Below, piece by piece: positions 43,792 to 52,163 of a stretch of 64,000 nt of DNA. Positions within the stretch are counted from its first letter, which is position 1; each line of letters starts with the position of its first letter. The stretch spans positions 123,971 to 187,970 of the forward strand of contig DATJBV010000045.1 in NCBI GenBank assembly GCA_035515055.1, given 5' to 3'. This DNA is from Pollutimonas sp035515055 (GTDB taxonomy: Bacteria > Pseudomonadota > Gammaproteobacteria > Burkholderiales > Burkholderiaceae_B). The position numbers and the translations under genes are program-made. Under the pieces are notes generated by a model, which worked only from the letters and a program-made list of their open reading frames with translations, did no database searches and was not told the origin of the DNA.

Positions 43792-44106
43792 ATGAATGCA
43801 GACAGCGATATTCAGGTTTGGTTGGAAACTGTTTCTAGAACCCAGCCGAGCATTATTATTCCGTACGTGAAGAGTGGCCGTGACAAAACTCTGCGTTATA
43901 AGCTGCGCACTACCCAGGAAAGTAATGGCGGGCGAGCTGTCATAGGGCAAGGCGGCATGATTGCACTAGTGGCGGACGTGCCAGCCCCACTGGTCGAAAT
44001 GTCGCTGAATCGGCGTGTCGACGACACGTGTAGTATCAATTTGATATTGTCCGAAGCCGGTCAGGAAGATCGAACGTATGAATTCGATTGTACAAGTATG
44101 AAATAA
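43792..44106 (+). CDS. CsgC/CsgH-like curli chaperone without signal peptide
   Basis: This 104-residue protein aligns by pattern to CsgC/CsgH: IIIPYVKSGRDKTLRYKLRT, then an ESNGGRAVIGQGGMIALVAD stretch and CSINLILSEAGQEDRTYEFDC. CsgC-type chaperones stop curlin forming amyloid before export. Their mature domain begins where this protein begins, but no signal peptide is encoded: an in-frame TAG at 43780 closes the frame twelve bases upstream of the ATG. Cys residues occur at two C-terminal sites rather than as CxC. Either the protein stays in the cytoplasm or uses another route. The function is inferred from family pattern and position between curlin and regulator. Confidence 0.7.
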   Translation: MNADSDIQVWLETVSRTQPSIIIPYVKSGRDKTLRYKLRTTQESNGGRAVIGQGGMIALVADVPAPLVEMSLNRRVDDTCSINLILSEAGQEDRTYEFDCTSMK

Positions 44107-44113
44107 GCAAATA

Positions 44114-44134
44114 CTTTAACTTGTAAAGTTAAGG
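44114..44134. promoter_or_regulatory. Short perfect palindrome after the CsgC-like gene
   Basis: CTTTAACTT and AAGTTAAGG flank a GTA loop, a 9-bp stem with one G-T pair, eight bases after the stop codon. No T-run follows, so an operator is as likely as a terminator. A second interrupted inverted repeat, ATATCACT...AGTGATGT at about 44157-44184, lies in the same 287-base AT-rich gap before the regulator; no gene is seen in the gap. Confidence 0.3.
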
Positions 44135-44393
44135 ACTTGCGATCGATTATTAAGGTATATCACTACTTGCATATAAAGTGATGTATCAATACCATTCAAA
44201 ATGTGGCGGTCGATGATGGCTGCTTTGTTCGGTGCGCCGAACTAGACAGATGGCTGAATATACTGCGAACATGCTGTATCTGATTGCCTTGTTATATTGA
44301 CGTTGTGAAGGCACTCAGCTTATAACGCGGACGCAGTGCTTCAGCCTTCGATCGACGCCCGCACAACGGGATCGAACCAAGGAAGACCAAAGA

Positions 44394-45251
44394 ATGATCA
44401 ACATTACTGTCGTCGAGCCGCATCCACTTCTGCGCCTTGGCTTGTTGCAATTATTGTCCGATGTCACGCCCGGCTTGGCGCTCAGCGGCGCAGATTACAC
44501 CGAACTGTCCCGCGACCCCGTCCCGGATGCGTCCTGCGACTTGCTCCTCCTGTCGGTGTCTTCCGGGGAAGACATACACAATCTCTGCAGCGCCGCCGAA
44601 CGCCGGTATTCGCCGACAACCATGTTGCTTTTGTCGGAAACGCCGGACATGCCGCATTCCGCCAAGGGAATGCCGAGCTCGGTGGCCGGCTACGTACCCA
44701 AAAGCGCACCGCCGGAAGTATTGCAGGCATCTGTCAGGCTGGTATTGGCTGGTGGAACGTGTTTTCCATTGCGGGCAAATGTCGCCAGCCTACCCCAGTC
44801 CCTCGTTCCCATGTACGAACCCGTCAAATGGCCGCCAGGTCCGGAGTTGAAGAAAGAAATCAATTCCGACGCCAGCGCCGAATGCCAGTTGCTGGGTCTT
44901 ACGCCCCGCCAATACGAAGTCCTGGTATTGCTGGCACGGGGGTATCCAATGAAAACGGTTGGGCGCTGCCTGAACATATCTGTCGCGACAGCCAAGGCGC
45001 ACACTGAAACCCTGTACCAGAGGCTGGATGTGCATAATCGGAATGCCGCTGTCTATGCCGCCGTATCGCGCGGAGCAACGCTGGGATGGGCCTCGATTAC
45101 GAGCGCACAAAAGGAAAGCGGGTCTGCCGGCGCGGCCCAGGCTCTGGGCGCCAGCCCCCGCAAAGTAACGCTCATGACGCCAAAGCCCACCACATTGTCT
45201 TCGGGCAACGACATTGCCCAGGAACGCGATACGACGTTTCTTGCTCGGTAG
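44394..45251 (+). CDS. LuxR/CsgD-type regulator with degenerate receiver domain
   Basis: This 285-residue protein has an N-terminal receiver-like domain and a C-terminal LuxR/GerE helix-turn-helix (about 166-226: LGLTPRQYEVLVLLARGYPM, then AKAHTETLYQRLDVHNR). The receiver lacks the usual residues. The acidic pocket reads EP instead of DD at 8-9, and the phospho-acceptor position in CDLLLLSVSS is Ser54; Lys103 is kept (GYVPKSAP). A receiver that cannot be phosphorylated in the normal way is also the state of CsgD, the curli master regulator of E. coli. Position after the curli genes suggests the same job here. This is inference. Confidence 0.82.
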   Translation: MINITVVEPHPLLRLGLLQLLSDVTPGLALSGADYTELSRDPVPDASCDLLLLSVSSGEDIHNLCSAAERRYSPTTMLLLSETPDMPHSAKGMPSSVAGYVPKSAPPEVLQASVRLVLAGGTCFPLRANVASLPQSLVPMYEPVKWPPGPELKKEINSDASAECQLLGLTPRQYEVLVLLARGYPMKTVGRCLNISVATAKAHTETLYQRLDVHNRNAAVYAAVSRGATLGWASITSAQKESGSAGAAQALGASPRKVTLMTPKPTTLSSGNDIAQERDTTFLAR

Positions 45252-45262
45252 CGGGTTAGTTC

Positions 45263-45296
45263 AGGCAAGCCGTCGGCCTGGCGCTGCGGCTTGCCT
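45263..45296. terminator. Hairpin between convergent genes
   Basis: AGGCAAGCCG and CGGCTTGCCT form a 10-bp perfect stem with a 14-base loop, 12 bases after the regulator stop codon and 22 before the end of the OsmC gene. There is no T-run on either side, so it is a weak terminator candidate. Confidence 0.4.
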
Positions 45297-45317
45297 GCCT
45301 TCAAGTGTTCAGCGGGA

Positions 45318-45743
45318 TCAGGTTTGCAGGGATGCATCCATGCTTATGGTGGCATTCAAGAGCTTCGACACCGGACACCCTGCTTTGGCCTGGTTGGCGA
45401 TCGAGTCAAACTGAGCGGCGTCCATGCCGGGAACGTTTGCAACGACTGTAAGATGGCTGGACGTGATCGTGAAGCCGTCCCCGACTTTCTCGAGCGTGAC
45501 AGCTGCTTGCGTTTGTATTTTTTTTGGCGTGGCGCCAGCCTCGCCGAGCATCAACGATAATGCCATCGAGAAACAGCTCGCATGAGCCGCGGCAATCAGC
45601 TCTTCAGGATTGGTCCCCGGTCCATCTTCGAAGCGCGCCTTGAACCCATAGGGCGCGTTGTTAAGCACGCCTGTCTCCGTGGAAATAGTACCGCCGCCAT
45701 CTTTAATGCCGCCTTCCCATACTGCCGATCCTTTCTTGATCAT
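45318..45743 (-). CDS. osmC: OsmC family peroxide reductase
   Basis: This 141-residue protein has the OsmC fold motifs: TNPEELIAAAHASCFSMALSLML with the first redox Cys and NQAKAGCPVSKLLNATI with the second. It reduces organic hydroperoxides through a Cys pair. The starting MIKKGSAVWEGGIKDGGGTIST fits the OsmC subgroup rather than Ohr. The ATG follows AGGAGAGG. It sits downstream of the SUF operon but has its own 60-base gap and ribosome site. Confidence 0.92.
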   Translation of the reverse strand: MIKKGSAVWEGGIKDGGGTISTETGVLNNAPYGFKARFEDGPGTNPEELIAAAHASCFSMALSLMLGEAGATPKKIQTQAAVTLEKVGDGFTITSSHLTVVANVPGMDAAQFDSIANQAKAGCPVSKLLNATISMDASLQT

Positions 45744-45803
45744 GACCTCTCCTTGTTTGAAAAAAAGGTACTGCTCTTGGGCGTCGCGGCATATGGAAGA
45801 CTT

Positions 45804-46358
45804 TTATAGCAATCCCATTTGCAATCGCGCCGGCTCGCTGATCATTTCGCGGCTCCAGGGTGGATCCCATACCAGATCCACCGTAACCTCGTCCACGCCA
45901 TGGATCGAGAGCAACTTGCTTCGCGCCTCATCGGCGATCATGGTGCCCATGCCGCATCCGGGCGCTGTCAGCGTCATTTGTACTTCGACGCGAAATTTTT
46001 CCGGACCAGCCGGTAACACCTTGCAGCTGTAAACCAGACCCAAATTGACGATATCCACGGGTATTTCTGGGTCGAAACACGTGGCAAGCAAGGCCCATGC
46101 CGAGTCTTCCACCGACTGCGCCGTGGCGGGGCCGTCGGGCACGTAAGCTACCGTTTCCGTAGGCTCGAAGCCCAAGGCATCGCCATCGGCCCCCTCGATG
46201 CGGTACAAATTCCCTTCGACGACGACCGTATAGCTGCCGCCAAGCTGCTGCGTGATCGTGGCGCTGCAGCCTTCTTCGATCGTTACAGGCGAACCGTATG
46301 GCACAGTTACCGCGGGGCAGTCACGGTTTACAATAACTTCCTGTCGTGCGTAGCTCAT
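45804..46358 (-). CDS. sufT: Fe-S assembly protein SufT
   Basis: This 184-residue protein has an N-terminal SufT-specific segment (RQEVIVNRDCPAVTVPYGSPV, ITQQLGGSYTVVVEGNLYRI) and a C-terminal MIP18/DUF59 domain (CFDPEIPVDIVNLGLVYSC, MTLTAPGCGMGTMIADEARS, VDLVWDPPWSREMIS). SufT helps deliver Fe-S clusters to target enzymes. It is the last gene of the SUF operon, ten bases after sufU. Its start at 46358 is the only good ATG. Confidence 0.93.
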   Translation of the reverse strand: MSYARQEVIVNRDCPAVTVPYGSPVTIEEGCSATITQQLGGSYTVVVEGNLYRIEGADGDALGFEPTETVAYVPDGPATAQSVEDSAWALLATCFDPEIPVDIVNLGLVYSCKVLPAGPEKFRVEVQMTLTAPGCGMGTMIADEARSKLLSIHGVDEVTVDLVWDPPWSREMISEPARLQMGLL

Positions 46359-46368
46359 TGATATTCCT

Positions 46369-46824
46369 TTACTCTGTGCGTGCCGTATCTCTGGCCATCG
46401 TGATTGCGTTATGCAAGGTATGCCACGCCAGGGTGGCGCACTTCACGCGTGCGGGAAATTCCCTCACACCGGACAACACCTCCAGCTTGCCGAAATCGCG
46501 GCCTTCCGGGTGCGCCTCGGTAAGCATGGCATGCATGTCCCGGAACAGCCCCTCTACTTCGGCCACTGTCATTCCCTTGACGGCCTCGGTCATCAATGAC
46601 GCCGAGGCGGTGGAGATGGCACATCCATGGCCAATAAAACTGACCTCCCGCACCACGTTGCCGTTCACTTGCGCATAGATGGTGAGCTGGTCGCCGCACA
46701 ACGGATTGTGTCCGTCGGCGGTATGGCTGGCATCGGTCATGGCGTGAAAATTACGCGGGCGACGGTTATGGTCGAAGATAACCTCTTGATAGAGCTCGCG
46801 TAGATCGCCGTACTGTTCAGTCAT
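46369..46824 (-). CDS. sufU: SUF system scaffold/sulfur transfer protein SufU
   Basis: This 151-residue protein is of the SufU/IscU group, with LYQEVIFDHNRRPRNFHAM and three Zn/cluster Cys: NPLCGDQL, GHGCAISTAS and VKCATLAWH. The 18-residue insertion between the second and third Cys (EVEGLFRDMHAMLTEAHPEG) marks the SufU subtype, which accepts sulfur from SufS rather than acting as the main scaffold. The ATG at 46824 lies inside the sufS end (8-base overlap). Confidence 0.93.
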   Translation of the reverse strand: MTEQYGDLRELYQEVIFDHNRRPRNFHAMTDASHTADGHNPLCGDQLTIYAQVNGNVVREVSFIGHGCAISTASASLMTEAVKGMTVAEVEGLFRDMHAMLTEAHPEGRDFGKLEVLSGVREFPARVKCATLAWHTLHNAITMARDTARTE

Positions 46825-48079
46825 CGTGGCTATCCGTTCCAAATAATTTCTGCGCCTTGCGCAGGCCCGCCATCAGCGCGCCGATGTCGTCCTGCGTGTT
46901 ATACAGCGCCAGCGATGCGCGGGCCGTACCTGGAATGCCGAACCGGGTCATTAGCGGCATGGCGCAGTGGTGGCCTGCCCGGATGGCGACCCCTTCCATA
47001 TCCAGAATCGTGCCGAGGTCGTGCGGGTGTATGCCGGCAACCATGAACGACAATATTCCGGCTTTGCTGGCGGCCGTACCGATAAGGCGTACGCCAGGCA
47101 GCGAAACAAGTTCGTCCGTGGCCACTTCGAGCAATGCGTGCTCGTGGGCGGCAATCGCATCGAGGCCGATGTCTTGCACATAAGCAATGGCTGCGTCCAG
47201 GCCGACGACGCCGGCGATATTCGGCGTACCGGCTTCGAAGCGCTGTGGGACATCGGCGTACGTCGTGCGCTCGAAGCTGACCGTGCGTATCATGTCGCCG
47301 CCGCCTTGCCACGGTGGCATGTCGTTAAGGATGTCGTAACGCACGTACAAGGCGCCTATCCCGGTAGGTCCGTAAAGCTTATGGCCGGAAAACGCGTAGA
47401 AATCGCAATCCAGGGCCTGCACGTCCACCGGCTGGTGGGCGACCGCCTGCGCACCATCGACCATGACCTTGGCCCCCGCCGCATGCGCGAGGCGGACCAT
47501 GTCGGCAATGGGATTAATAGTACCCAGGGCGTTGGAAACGTGCGTGACAGAAACAAGTCGGGTACGCGGGCCAAGCAGCGCACGATATTCATTCAGGTCG
47601 ATTTCGCCTGTTTCGGTTACCGGCACGACGCGCAACAAGGCGCCCGTCTGTTCGCACAGCAGCTGCCAAGGCACGATGTTTGAATGATGCTCCATGCCGG
47701 TAAGCACGATTTCATCGCCCTCTTTCAAAACGCTGCGTCCCCAGCTGAACGCCACCAGGTTGATCGCCTCGGTCGTGCCGCGCGTAAAGACAATTTCTTC
47801 AGGCCGCGCGGCGTTCAGCAACTGGCGCACACGCTCGCGACCTTGCTCGTACAGGTCGGTTGCATGCTGCGACAACCAGTGAACTCCACGGTGGATATTG
47901 GCGTTCGACATTTCATAGTACGCACGCTCGGCTTGTATGACGGCCGCAGGCTTTTGCGTGGTAGCGCCGTTATCCAGGTAAACCAATGGCTTGCCCTGGA
48001 CCTTGCGCGAGAGTATGGGAAAATCGCCGCGACAGTCCAGCAATGCGGACGCCGCCGTTGCCAGCACAGGCGCGTTCAT
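46817..48079 (-). CDS. sufS: Cysteine desulfurase SufS
   Basis: This 420-residue PLP enzyme of group II has the PLP lysine in YAFSGHKLYGPTGIGALY, the conserved His in EHHSNIVPWQLL and the active Cys in RAGHHCAMPLMTRFG. It takes sulfur from cysteine as a persulfide and hands it to SufU for cluster building on SufBCD. The start overlaps sufD by four bases. No SufE gene is present, in keeping with a SufU-type system. Confidence 0.96.
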   Translation of the reverse strand: MNAPVLATAASALLDCRGDFPILSRKVQGKPLVYLDNGATTQKPAAVIQAERAYYEMSNANIHRGVHWLSQHATDLYEQGRERVRQLLNAARPEEIVFTRGTTEAINLVAFSWGRSVLKEGDEIVLTGMEHHSNIVPWQLLCEQTGALLRVVPVTETGEIDLNEYRALLGPRTRLVSVTHVSNALGTINPIADMVRLAHAAGAKVMVDGAQAVAHQPVDVQALDCDFYAFSGHKLYGPTGIGALYVRYDILNDMPPWQGGGDMIRTVSFERTTYADVPQRFEAGTPNIAGVVGLDAAIAYVQDIGLDAIAAHEHALLEVATDELVSLPGVRLIGTAASKAGILSFMVAGIHPHDLGTILDMEGVAIRAGHHCAMPLMTRFGIPGTARASLALYNTQDDIGALMAGLRKAQKLFGTDSHDD

Positions 48080-49383
48080 ATTATTTCCCCCAGGGCGACG
48101 CCGCCGGGCAACAGGGTACGTATGGCCGAGGCAACGCGAAGCCGCAACGACTCATCGTCGATGCGCAGCAACGCTTGCGCGGCAAAGGCATAGGTAAGCA
48201 CGCTACGCGCATGGACTTCGTCCAGGCCGCGGCAACGCAGGTAGAACAAACTATTCTCGTCGATCTGGCCGACGGTGGCGCCGTGTGCGCACTTCACGTC
48301 GTCGGCATAGATTTCCAGCTCGGGACGCGCATCGGCCTTGGCCATGCGCGACAACAGGAGACTATCAGAGCGTTGAACCGCGTCTGTGCCGTCGGCTCCC
48401 GGCGAAACGAGAATACGGCCGCCGAAAACACCACGCGCCGTATCCGCCAGTATGCCCCTGTAGTACTCCCGGCTTACGCCGTGGGGCTGGGCATGGCCAA
48501 TGACTGTATGGTGGTCCACATGGCGACGTCCGTCGACATAATACAAACCGTTAAGCAAGGTCTCGCAGCGCTGGCCGGTAAAGCGGGTCGTAATATCATG
48601 CCGGGCAAGGCGCGCGCCGAAGGACATGGAATGCGAGTTGAATACCGATCCCTTTCCTTGCTCGACATCGAGTGCGCCAAAATGGAACGCCAGCTCGGTT
48701 TCCTGTTGCAGCTTTACGTGGGTGATGCGGGCATCCGAGGCCAGATTGGCGCGGGTAACCGTATTCGTGAGCGTCGCGCTACTGCCTTGACCTACATAGT
48801 GCTCGACGATGGTGGCCTGGGCCCCCGATTGCGCGCTGATCAGATTGCGGGGAAAGCTGGCGGCCTGATCCGATGCGGCGATAAACACCAAGTGTATCGG
48901 CAGGTCGAGGAGCACGCTTCTTCCCAGCTGGATGAATGCGCCATCCGACATGAGCGCGAGATTCAGCGCGCTCACGCTTGAGCCCTGGACCTCGGTACCG
49001 AAGCAGTCCTGCACATGATCCGGCGAGTCGAGCAGCGCCTGCGACATGCTGCGCACGTCAGCCCCGGCAGGAAGCGCGCCTACATCGGAAAGTGCGGGCG
49101 CATAGCGTCCATCGACAAAGACCAGCCAATGTCCAGGTTCATTCTGGCGTACCGACTTGGCCAAGGCTACGGCCGATACTTGCCCGGTGGGCAGGAATTC
49201 CTGCTTTTCCAGTGCAGCCAACGACGTATGGCGCCAGCTCTCCTGCTTGGGCGTAGGCCATCCCTCGTCCGCGAAACGGGCGATTGCACGCTTGCGCATG
49301 GCGGCTAACCACGGCACCTTCGCGCCCGCCAAACCCTGCTCGCGAGCCGTAAAATCGGTCACCCAGGTTTGTGCAGTGCTCAT
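48076..49383 (-). CDS. sufD: Fe-S scaffold complex subunit SufD
   Basis: This 435-residue protein of the SufBD family has a right-handed parallel beta helix core (VFNSHSMSFGARLARHDITTRF, ILVSPGADGTDAVQRSDSLLLS) and the C-terminal conserved His region AKADARPELEIYADDVKCAHGATVGQID. It pairs with SufB in the SufBC2D scaffold. Its ATG overlaps sufC by four bases and its stop overlaps sufS by four. Confidence 0.95.
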   Translation of the reverse strand: MSTAQTWVTDFTAREQGLAGAKVPWLAAMRKRAIARFADEGWPTPKQESWRHTSLAALEKQEFLPTGQVSAVALAKSVRQNEPGHWLVFVDGRYAPALSDVGALPAGADVRSMSQALLDSPDHVQDCFGTEVQGSSVSALNLALMSDGAFIQLGRSVLLDLPIHLVFIAASDQAASFPRNLISAQSGAQATIVEHYVGQGSSATLTNTVTRANLASDARITHVKLQQETELAFHFGALDVEQGKGSVFNSHSMSFGARLARHDITTRFTGQRCETLLNGLYYVDGRRHVDHHTVIGHAQPHGVSREYYRGILADTARGVFGGRILVSPGADGTDAVQRSDSLLLSRMAKADARPELEIYADDVKCAHGATVGQIDENSLFYLRCRGLDEVHARSVLTYAFAAQALLRIDDESLRLRVASAIRTLLPGGVALGEII

Positions 49384-50150
49384 GCCGCCGCTCCTTTGGA
49401 GGCGGGAGCCGCATCGGTGATCCAGCTATAGCCACGCTCTTCAAGCTCTAATGCCAATTCACTGCCGCCGGAGCGGACGATCTTGCCCCCCGCCAGCACA
49501 TGAACGAAGTCGGGGACAATGTAATCCAACAGACGCTGGTAGTGCGTGATCACGATCAGGGCGCGGTCGTCCGAGCGTAAACGGTTGACGCCGTCGGCCA
49601 CCACTTTCAGGGCATCGATATCCAGCCCCGAATCTGTCTCGTCAAGAATGGCCAGCTTGGGCTCCAGCAAAATCATTTGCAGGATTTCATTGCGTTTTTT
49701 CTCGCCGCCGGAGAATCCTTCGTTGACGGAGCGATACAGGAATTCTTCCTTCATGCCGACCGCTTTCATTTCGGTCTTGACGCGCTTGAGAAAATCCATG
49801 GCGTCCAGCTCCGGCAAGCCCTGGTGGCGACGCACCGCATTGACCGCGGCCTTCAGGAAATAGGCGTTCGACACGCCCGGAATTTCGATCGGGTATTGAA
49901 ATGCCATGAACAGCCCGGCACGCGCCCGTTCTTCGATGGGCATGGCGAGCAGGTCATGGCCCATCCAGTCGACCGAACCGCTTTCCACTTTATAGCTTTC
50001 GCGTCCAGCCAACACTTGCGAGAGCGTGCTTTTCCCCGAGCCATTGGGGCCCATGATGGCGTGCACTTCCCCGGCATTGACTGTTAAATTCAAACCGCGC
50101 AGTATCGACTTTTCTTCGATAGACGCGTGCAAATCCGTGATCTTCAGCAT
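49380..50150 (-). CDS. sufC: Fe-S scaffold ATPase SufC
   Basis: This 256-residue ABC-type ATPase has Walker A GPNGSGKSTL at 35-44, the family-specific signature FSGGEKKRNEILQM, and Walker B AILDETDSGLDIDAL. It is soluble and powers shape changes of SufBC2D during cluster assembly. It lies 12 bases after sufB. Confidence 0.96.
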   Translation of the reverse strand: MLKITDLHASIEEKSILRGLNLTVNAGEVHAIMGPNGSGKSTLSQVLAGRESYKVESGSVDWMGHDLLAMPIEERARAGLFMAFQYPIEIPGVSNAYFLKAAVNAVRRHQGLPELDAMDFLKRVKTEMKAVGMKEEFLYRSVNEGFSGGEKKRNEILQMILLEPKLAILDETDSGLDIDALKVVADGVNRLRSDDRALIVITHYQRLLDYIVPDFVHVLAGGKIVRSGGSELALELEERGYSWITDAAPASKGAAA

Positions 50151-50162
50151 TAAAAACTCTCC

Positions 50163-51608
50163 TTAACCTACGCTACCTTCCAGACTTACCCCGAGCAAAT
50201 TCTGCGCTTCGACGGCAAATTCCATGGGCAATTCCTTAAAAACTTCCTTGCAGAATCCATTGACAATCATGGATACCGCGTCTTCCGCTGTCAGCCCGCG
50301 CTGCATCGCATAAAAAAGCTGGTCTTCGCCAATACGGGAAGCCGTCGCTTCGTGCTCGACGCTGGCCGAGGGATTTTGAACCTCGATGGTCGGGAATGTG
50401 TGGGCTGCGCACCGCTTGCCTATGAGCAGGGAGTCGCACTGCGTAAAGTTGCGCGCGTTCTCCGCTTTGGGCGTCATGCGCACCAGGCCGCGGAAGGTAT
50501 TGCTGCCGAAGCCCGCCGAAATTCCTTTGGAGATGATGGTGCTGCGCGTGTTGCGCCCCATGTGTATCATCTTTGAACCGGTATCGGCTTGCTGGCGATG
50601 GTTGCTTAAAGCGACCGAATAGAACTCGCCCGTGGAATCGTCGCCACGCAGGATGACACTGGGGTATTTCCATGTAATGGCCGAACCGGTTTCGACTTGG
50701 GTCCACGAAATTCGCGATCGTGCGCCGCGACAGTCGCCGCGCTTGGTGACGAAGTTGTAAATGCCGCCCTTGCCATCCTTGTCGCCGGGGTACCAGTTCT
50801 GCACAGTGGAATACTTGATCTTCGCGTCGTCCAGGGCAACGAGTTCAACCACGGCGGCATGCAACTGATTTTCGTCGCGCATGGGCGCCGTACAGCCTTC
50901 CAGGTAACTGACGGAAGCGCCCTCGTCGGCAATGATAAGCGTGCGCTCGAACTGGCCGGTGTCTTGGGCGTTGATGCGGAAGTACGTGGATAATTCCATC
51001 GGGCAGCGTACACCTTTCGGTATATAGACGAACGACCCGTCGGAAAAAACTGCGGAATTCAGGGCGGCGTAATAGTTGTCCGCGGTGGGCACGACCGTAC
51101 CCAGGTATTTGCGCACGAGATCGGGGTAGTCTTTCACCGCCTCGGAGAACGAACAGAAAATGACACCGACTTCAGCCAATTGCTTGCGAAACGTCGTTGC
51201 CACTGAAACCGAATCGAATACCGCATCGACGGCAACGCCAGCCAGGCGGGCGCGTTCGTGCAAAGGAACGCCCAGTTTCTCGTAGGTGCGCAGCAATTCA
51301 GGGTCGACTTCGTCCATGCTCTTGAGCCCCTCTTTCTTCTTGGGAGCCGAGTAATAGCTGATGTCCTGGAAATCGATGCGCGGGAAACTGACTTGGGCCC
51401 ATTCGGGCAATTCCATGGTGAGCCAGTGCCGATACGCGTCGAGGCGCCATTCGAGCATGAATTCCGGTTCGCCTTTCTTGGCCGACAACAAGCGTATGGT
51501 GTCCTCGGACAAGCCTTTAGGGATAGTGTCGGATTCTATGGCGGTGACAAAGCCCGCCGAGTACTCGCGATCAAGAAACGAGTCGATTTTGTCGGTGACG
51601 GTGTTCAT
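50163..51608 (-). CDS. sufB: Fe-S scaffold complex subunit SufB
   Basis: This 481-residue protein matches SufB with YSAPKKKEGLKSMDEVDPELL, IPKGVRCPMELSTYFRIN and EGCTAPMRDENQLHAAVVEL. The conserved Cys of the core is seen in FTQCDSLLIGKRCAAHTFP, with HEATASRIGEDQLFYAMQRGL near the end. It is the main cluster-building subunit. It follows the Rrf2 regulator with a four-base overlap, so all suf genes form one transcription unit. Confidence 0.97.
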   Translation of the reverse strand: MNTVTDKIDSFLDREYSAGFVTAIESDTIPKGLSEDTIRLLSAKKGEPEFMLEWRLDAYRHWLTMELPEWAQVSFPRIDFQDISYYSAPKKKEGLKSMDEVDPELLRTYEKLGVPLHERARLAGVAVDAVFDSVSVATTFRKQLAEVGVIFCSFSEAVKDYPDLVRKYLGTVVPTADNYYAALNSAVFSDGSFVYIPKGVRCPMELSTYFRINAQDTGQFERTLIIADEGASVSYLEGCTAPMRDENQLHAAVVELVALDDAKIKYSTVQNWYPGDKDGKGGIYNFVTKRGDCRGARSRISWTQVETGSAITWKYPSVILRGDDSTGEFYSVALSNHRQQADTGSKMIHMGRNTRSTIISKGISAGFGSNTFRGLVRMTPKAENARNFTQCDSLLIGKRCAAHTFPTIEVQNPSASVEHEATASRIGEDQLFYAMQRGLTAEDAVSMIVNGFCKEVFKELPMEFAVEAQNLLGVSLEGSVG

Positions 51609-52102
51609 TCAGAGTAACTCCATGTCAGGGGCTGTGCCGCGACGGTCTTGGCATTGGATTTGTGCACTGGCCGCGAAAGTAGCGGGAAGTCGATGGGCGT
51701 GGGGCTTAGCATATCGGCAACGCTTACGTCTTCCAGGGTGTGCCGGATGACCATATTGATGCGTTGCCAGTTGGTGCGTATGCGGCATCCCGCTTCAACG
51801 CTGCAAGCGCCTGGCACGGAACTGCATTCCGTGAGGCCGAACGGCTGGTCTTCAAGTGCGTCTATAATGTTGGCGATACTGATTTCCGATGCGGGCCTGC
51901 CAAGCACGTAGCCGCCCTTGGCGCCACGGCTGCTGGTCACCAGTTGATGCTGGCCCAGGGACTTAAGCACCTTGCTTACTGTGGGCTGCCCCAGGCCTAG
52001 TGTAGTGGCCAGGTCCGCGGCGCTGAACACACGTTCCGGCGAGCCGGCCATGTAGGTCAGCACCAGCGTGCCATAGTCGATGATTTTACTAATACGCAAC
52101 AT
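51605..52102 (-). CDS. Rrf2 family regulator of the SUF operon
   Basis: This 165-residue protein has an Rrf2 winged helix (SAADLATTLGLGQPTVSKVLKSLG) and three Cys at 93, 100 and 106 (ECSSVPGACSVEAGC), the position of the [2Fe-2S] ligands in IscR/SufR-type sensors. It should repress the suf operon when clusters are plentiful. It is the first gene of the operon. The start at 52102 (MLRISKIIDYG) is set by the family; an open frame reaches 24 bases further. Confidence 0.93.
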   Translation of the reverse strand: MLRISKIIDYGTLVLTYMAGSPERVFSAADLATTLGLGQPTVSKVLKSLGQHQLVTSSRGAKGGYVLGRPASEISIANIIDALEDQPFGLTECSSVPGACSVEAGCRIRTNWQRINMVIRHTLEDVSVADMLSPTPIDFPLLSRPVHKSNAKTVAAQPLTWSYSE

Positions 52103-52134
52103 GTGCGTACTCCAGGTTGGATACAACAGGCCAT

Positions 52135-52163
52135 ATAGTACTGAATCGGTCCTATATTGTCAA
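52135..52163 (-). promoter_or_regulatory. Promoter and overlapping Rrf2-type operator of the SUF operon
   Basis: On the minus strand TTGACA (52163-52158) and TACTAT (52140-52135) are spaced by exactly 17 bases. An inverted repeat ATAGTAC / GTCCTAT (6 of 7 positions) with a 7-base centre covers 52135-52155, the -10 and spacer. The ends ATAG...CTAT resemble IscR type 1 sites. Binding there would block RNA polymerase. The element overlaps the last codon of the ABC exporter gene. Confidence 0.78.
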
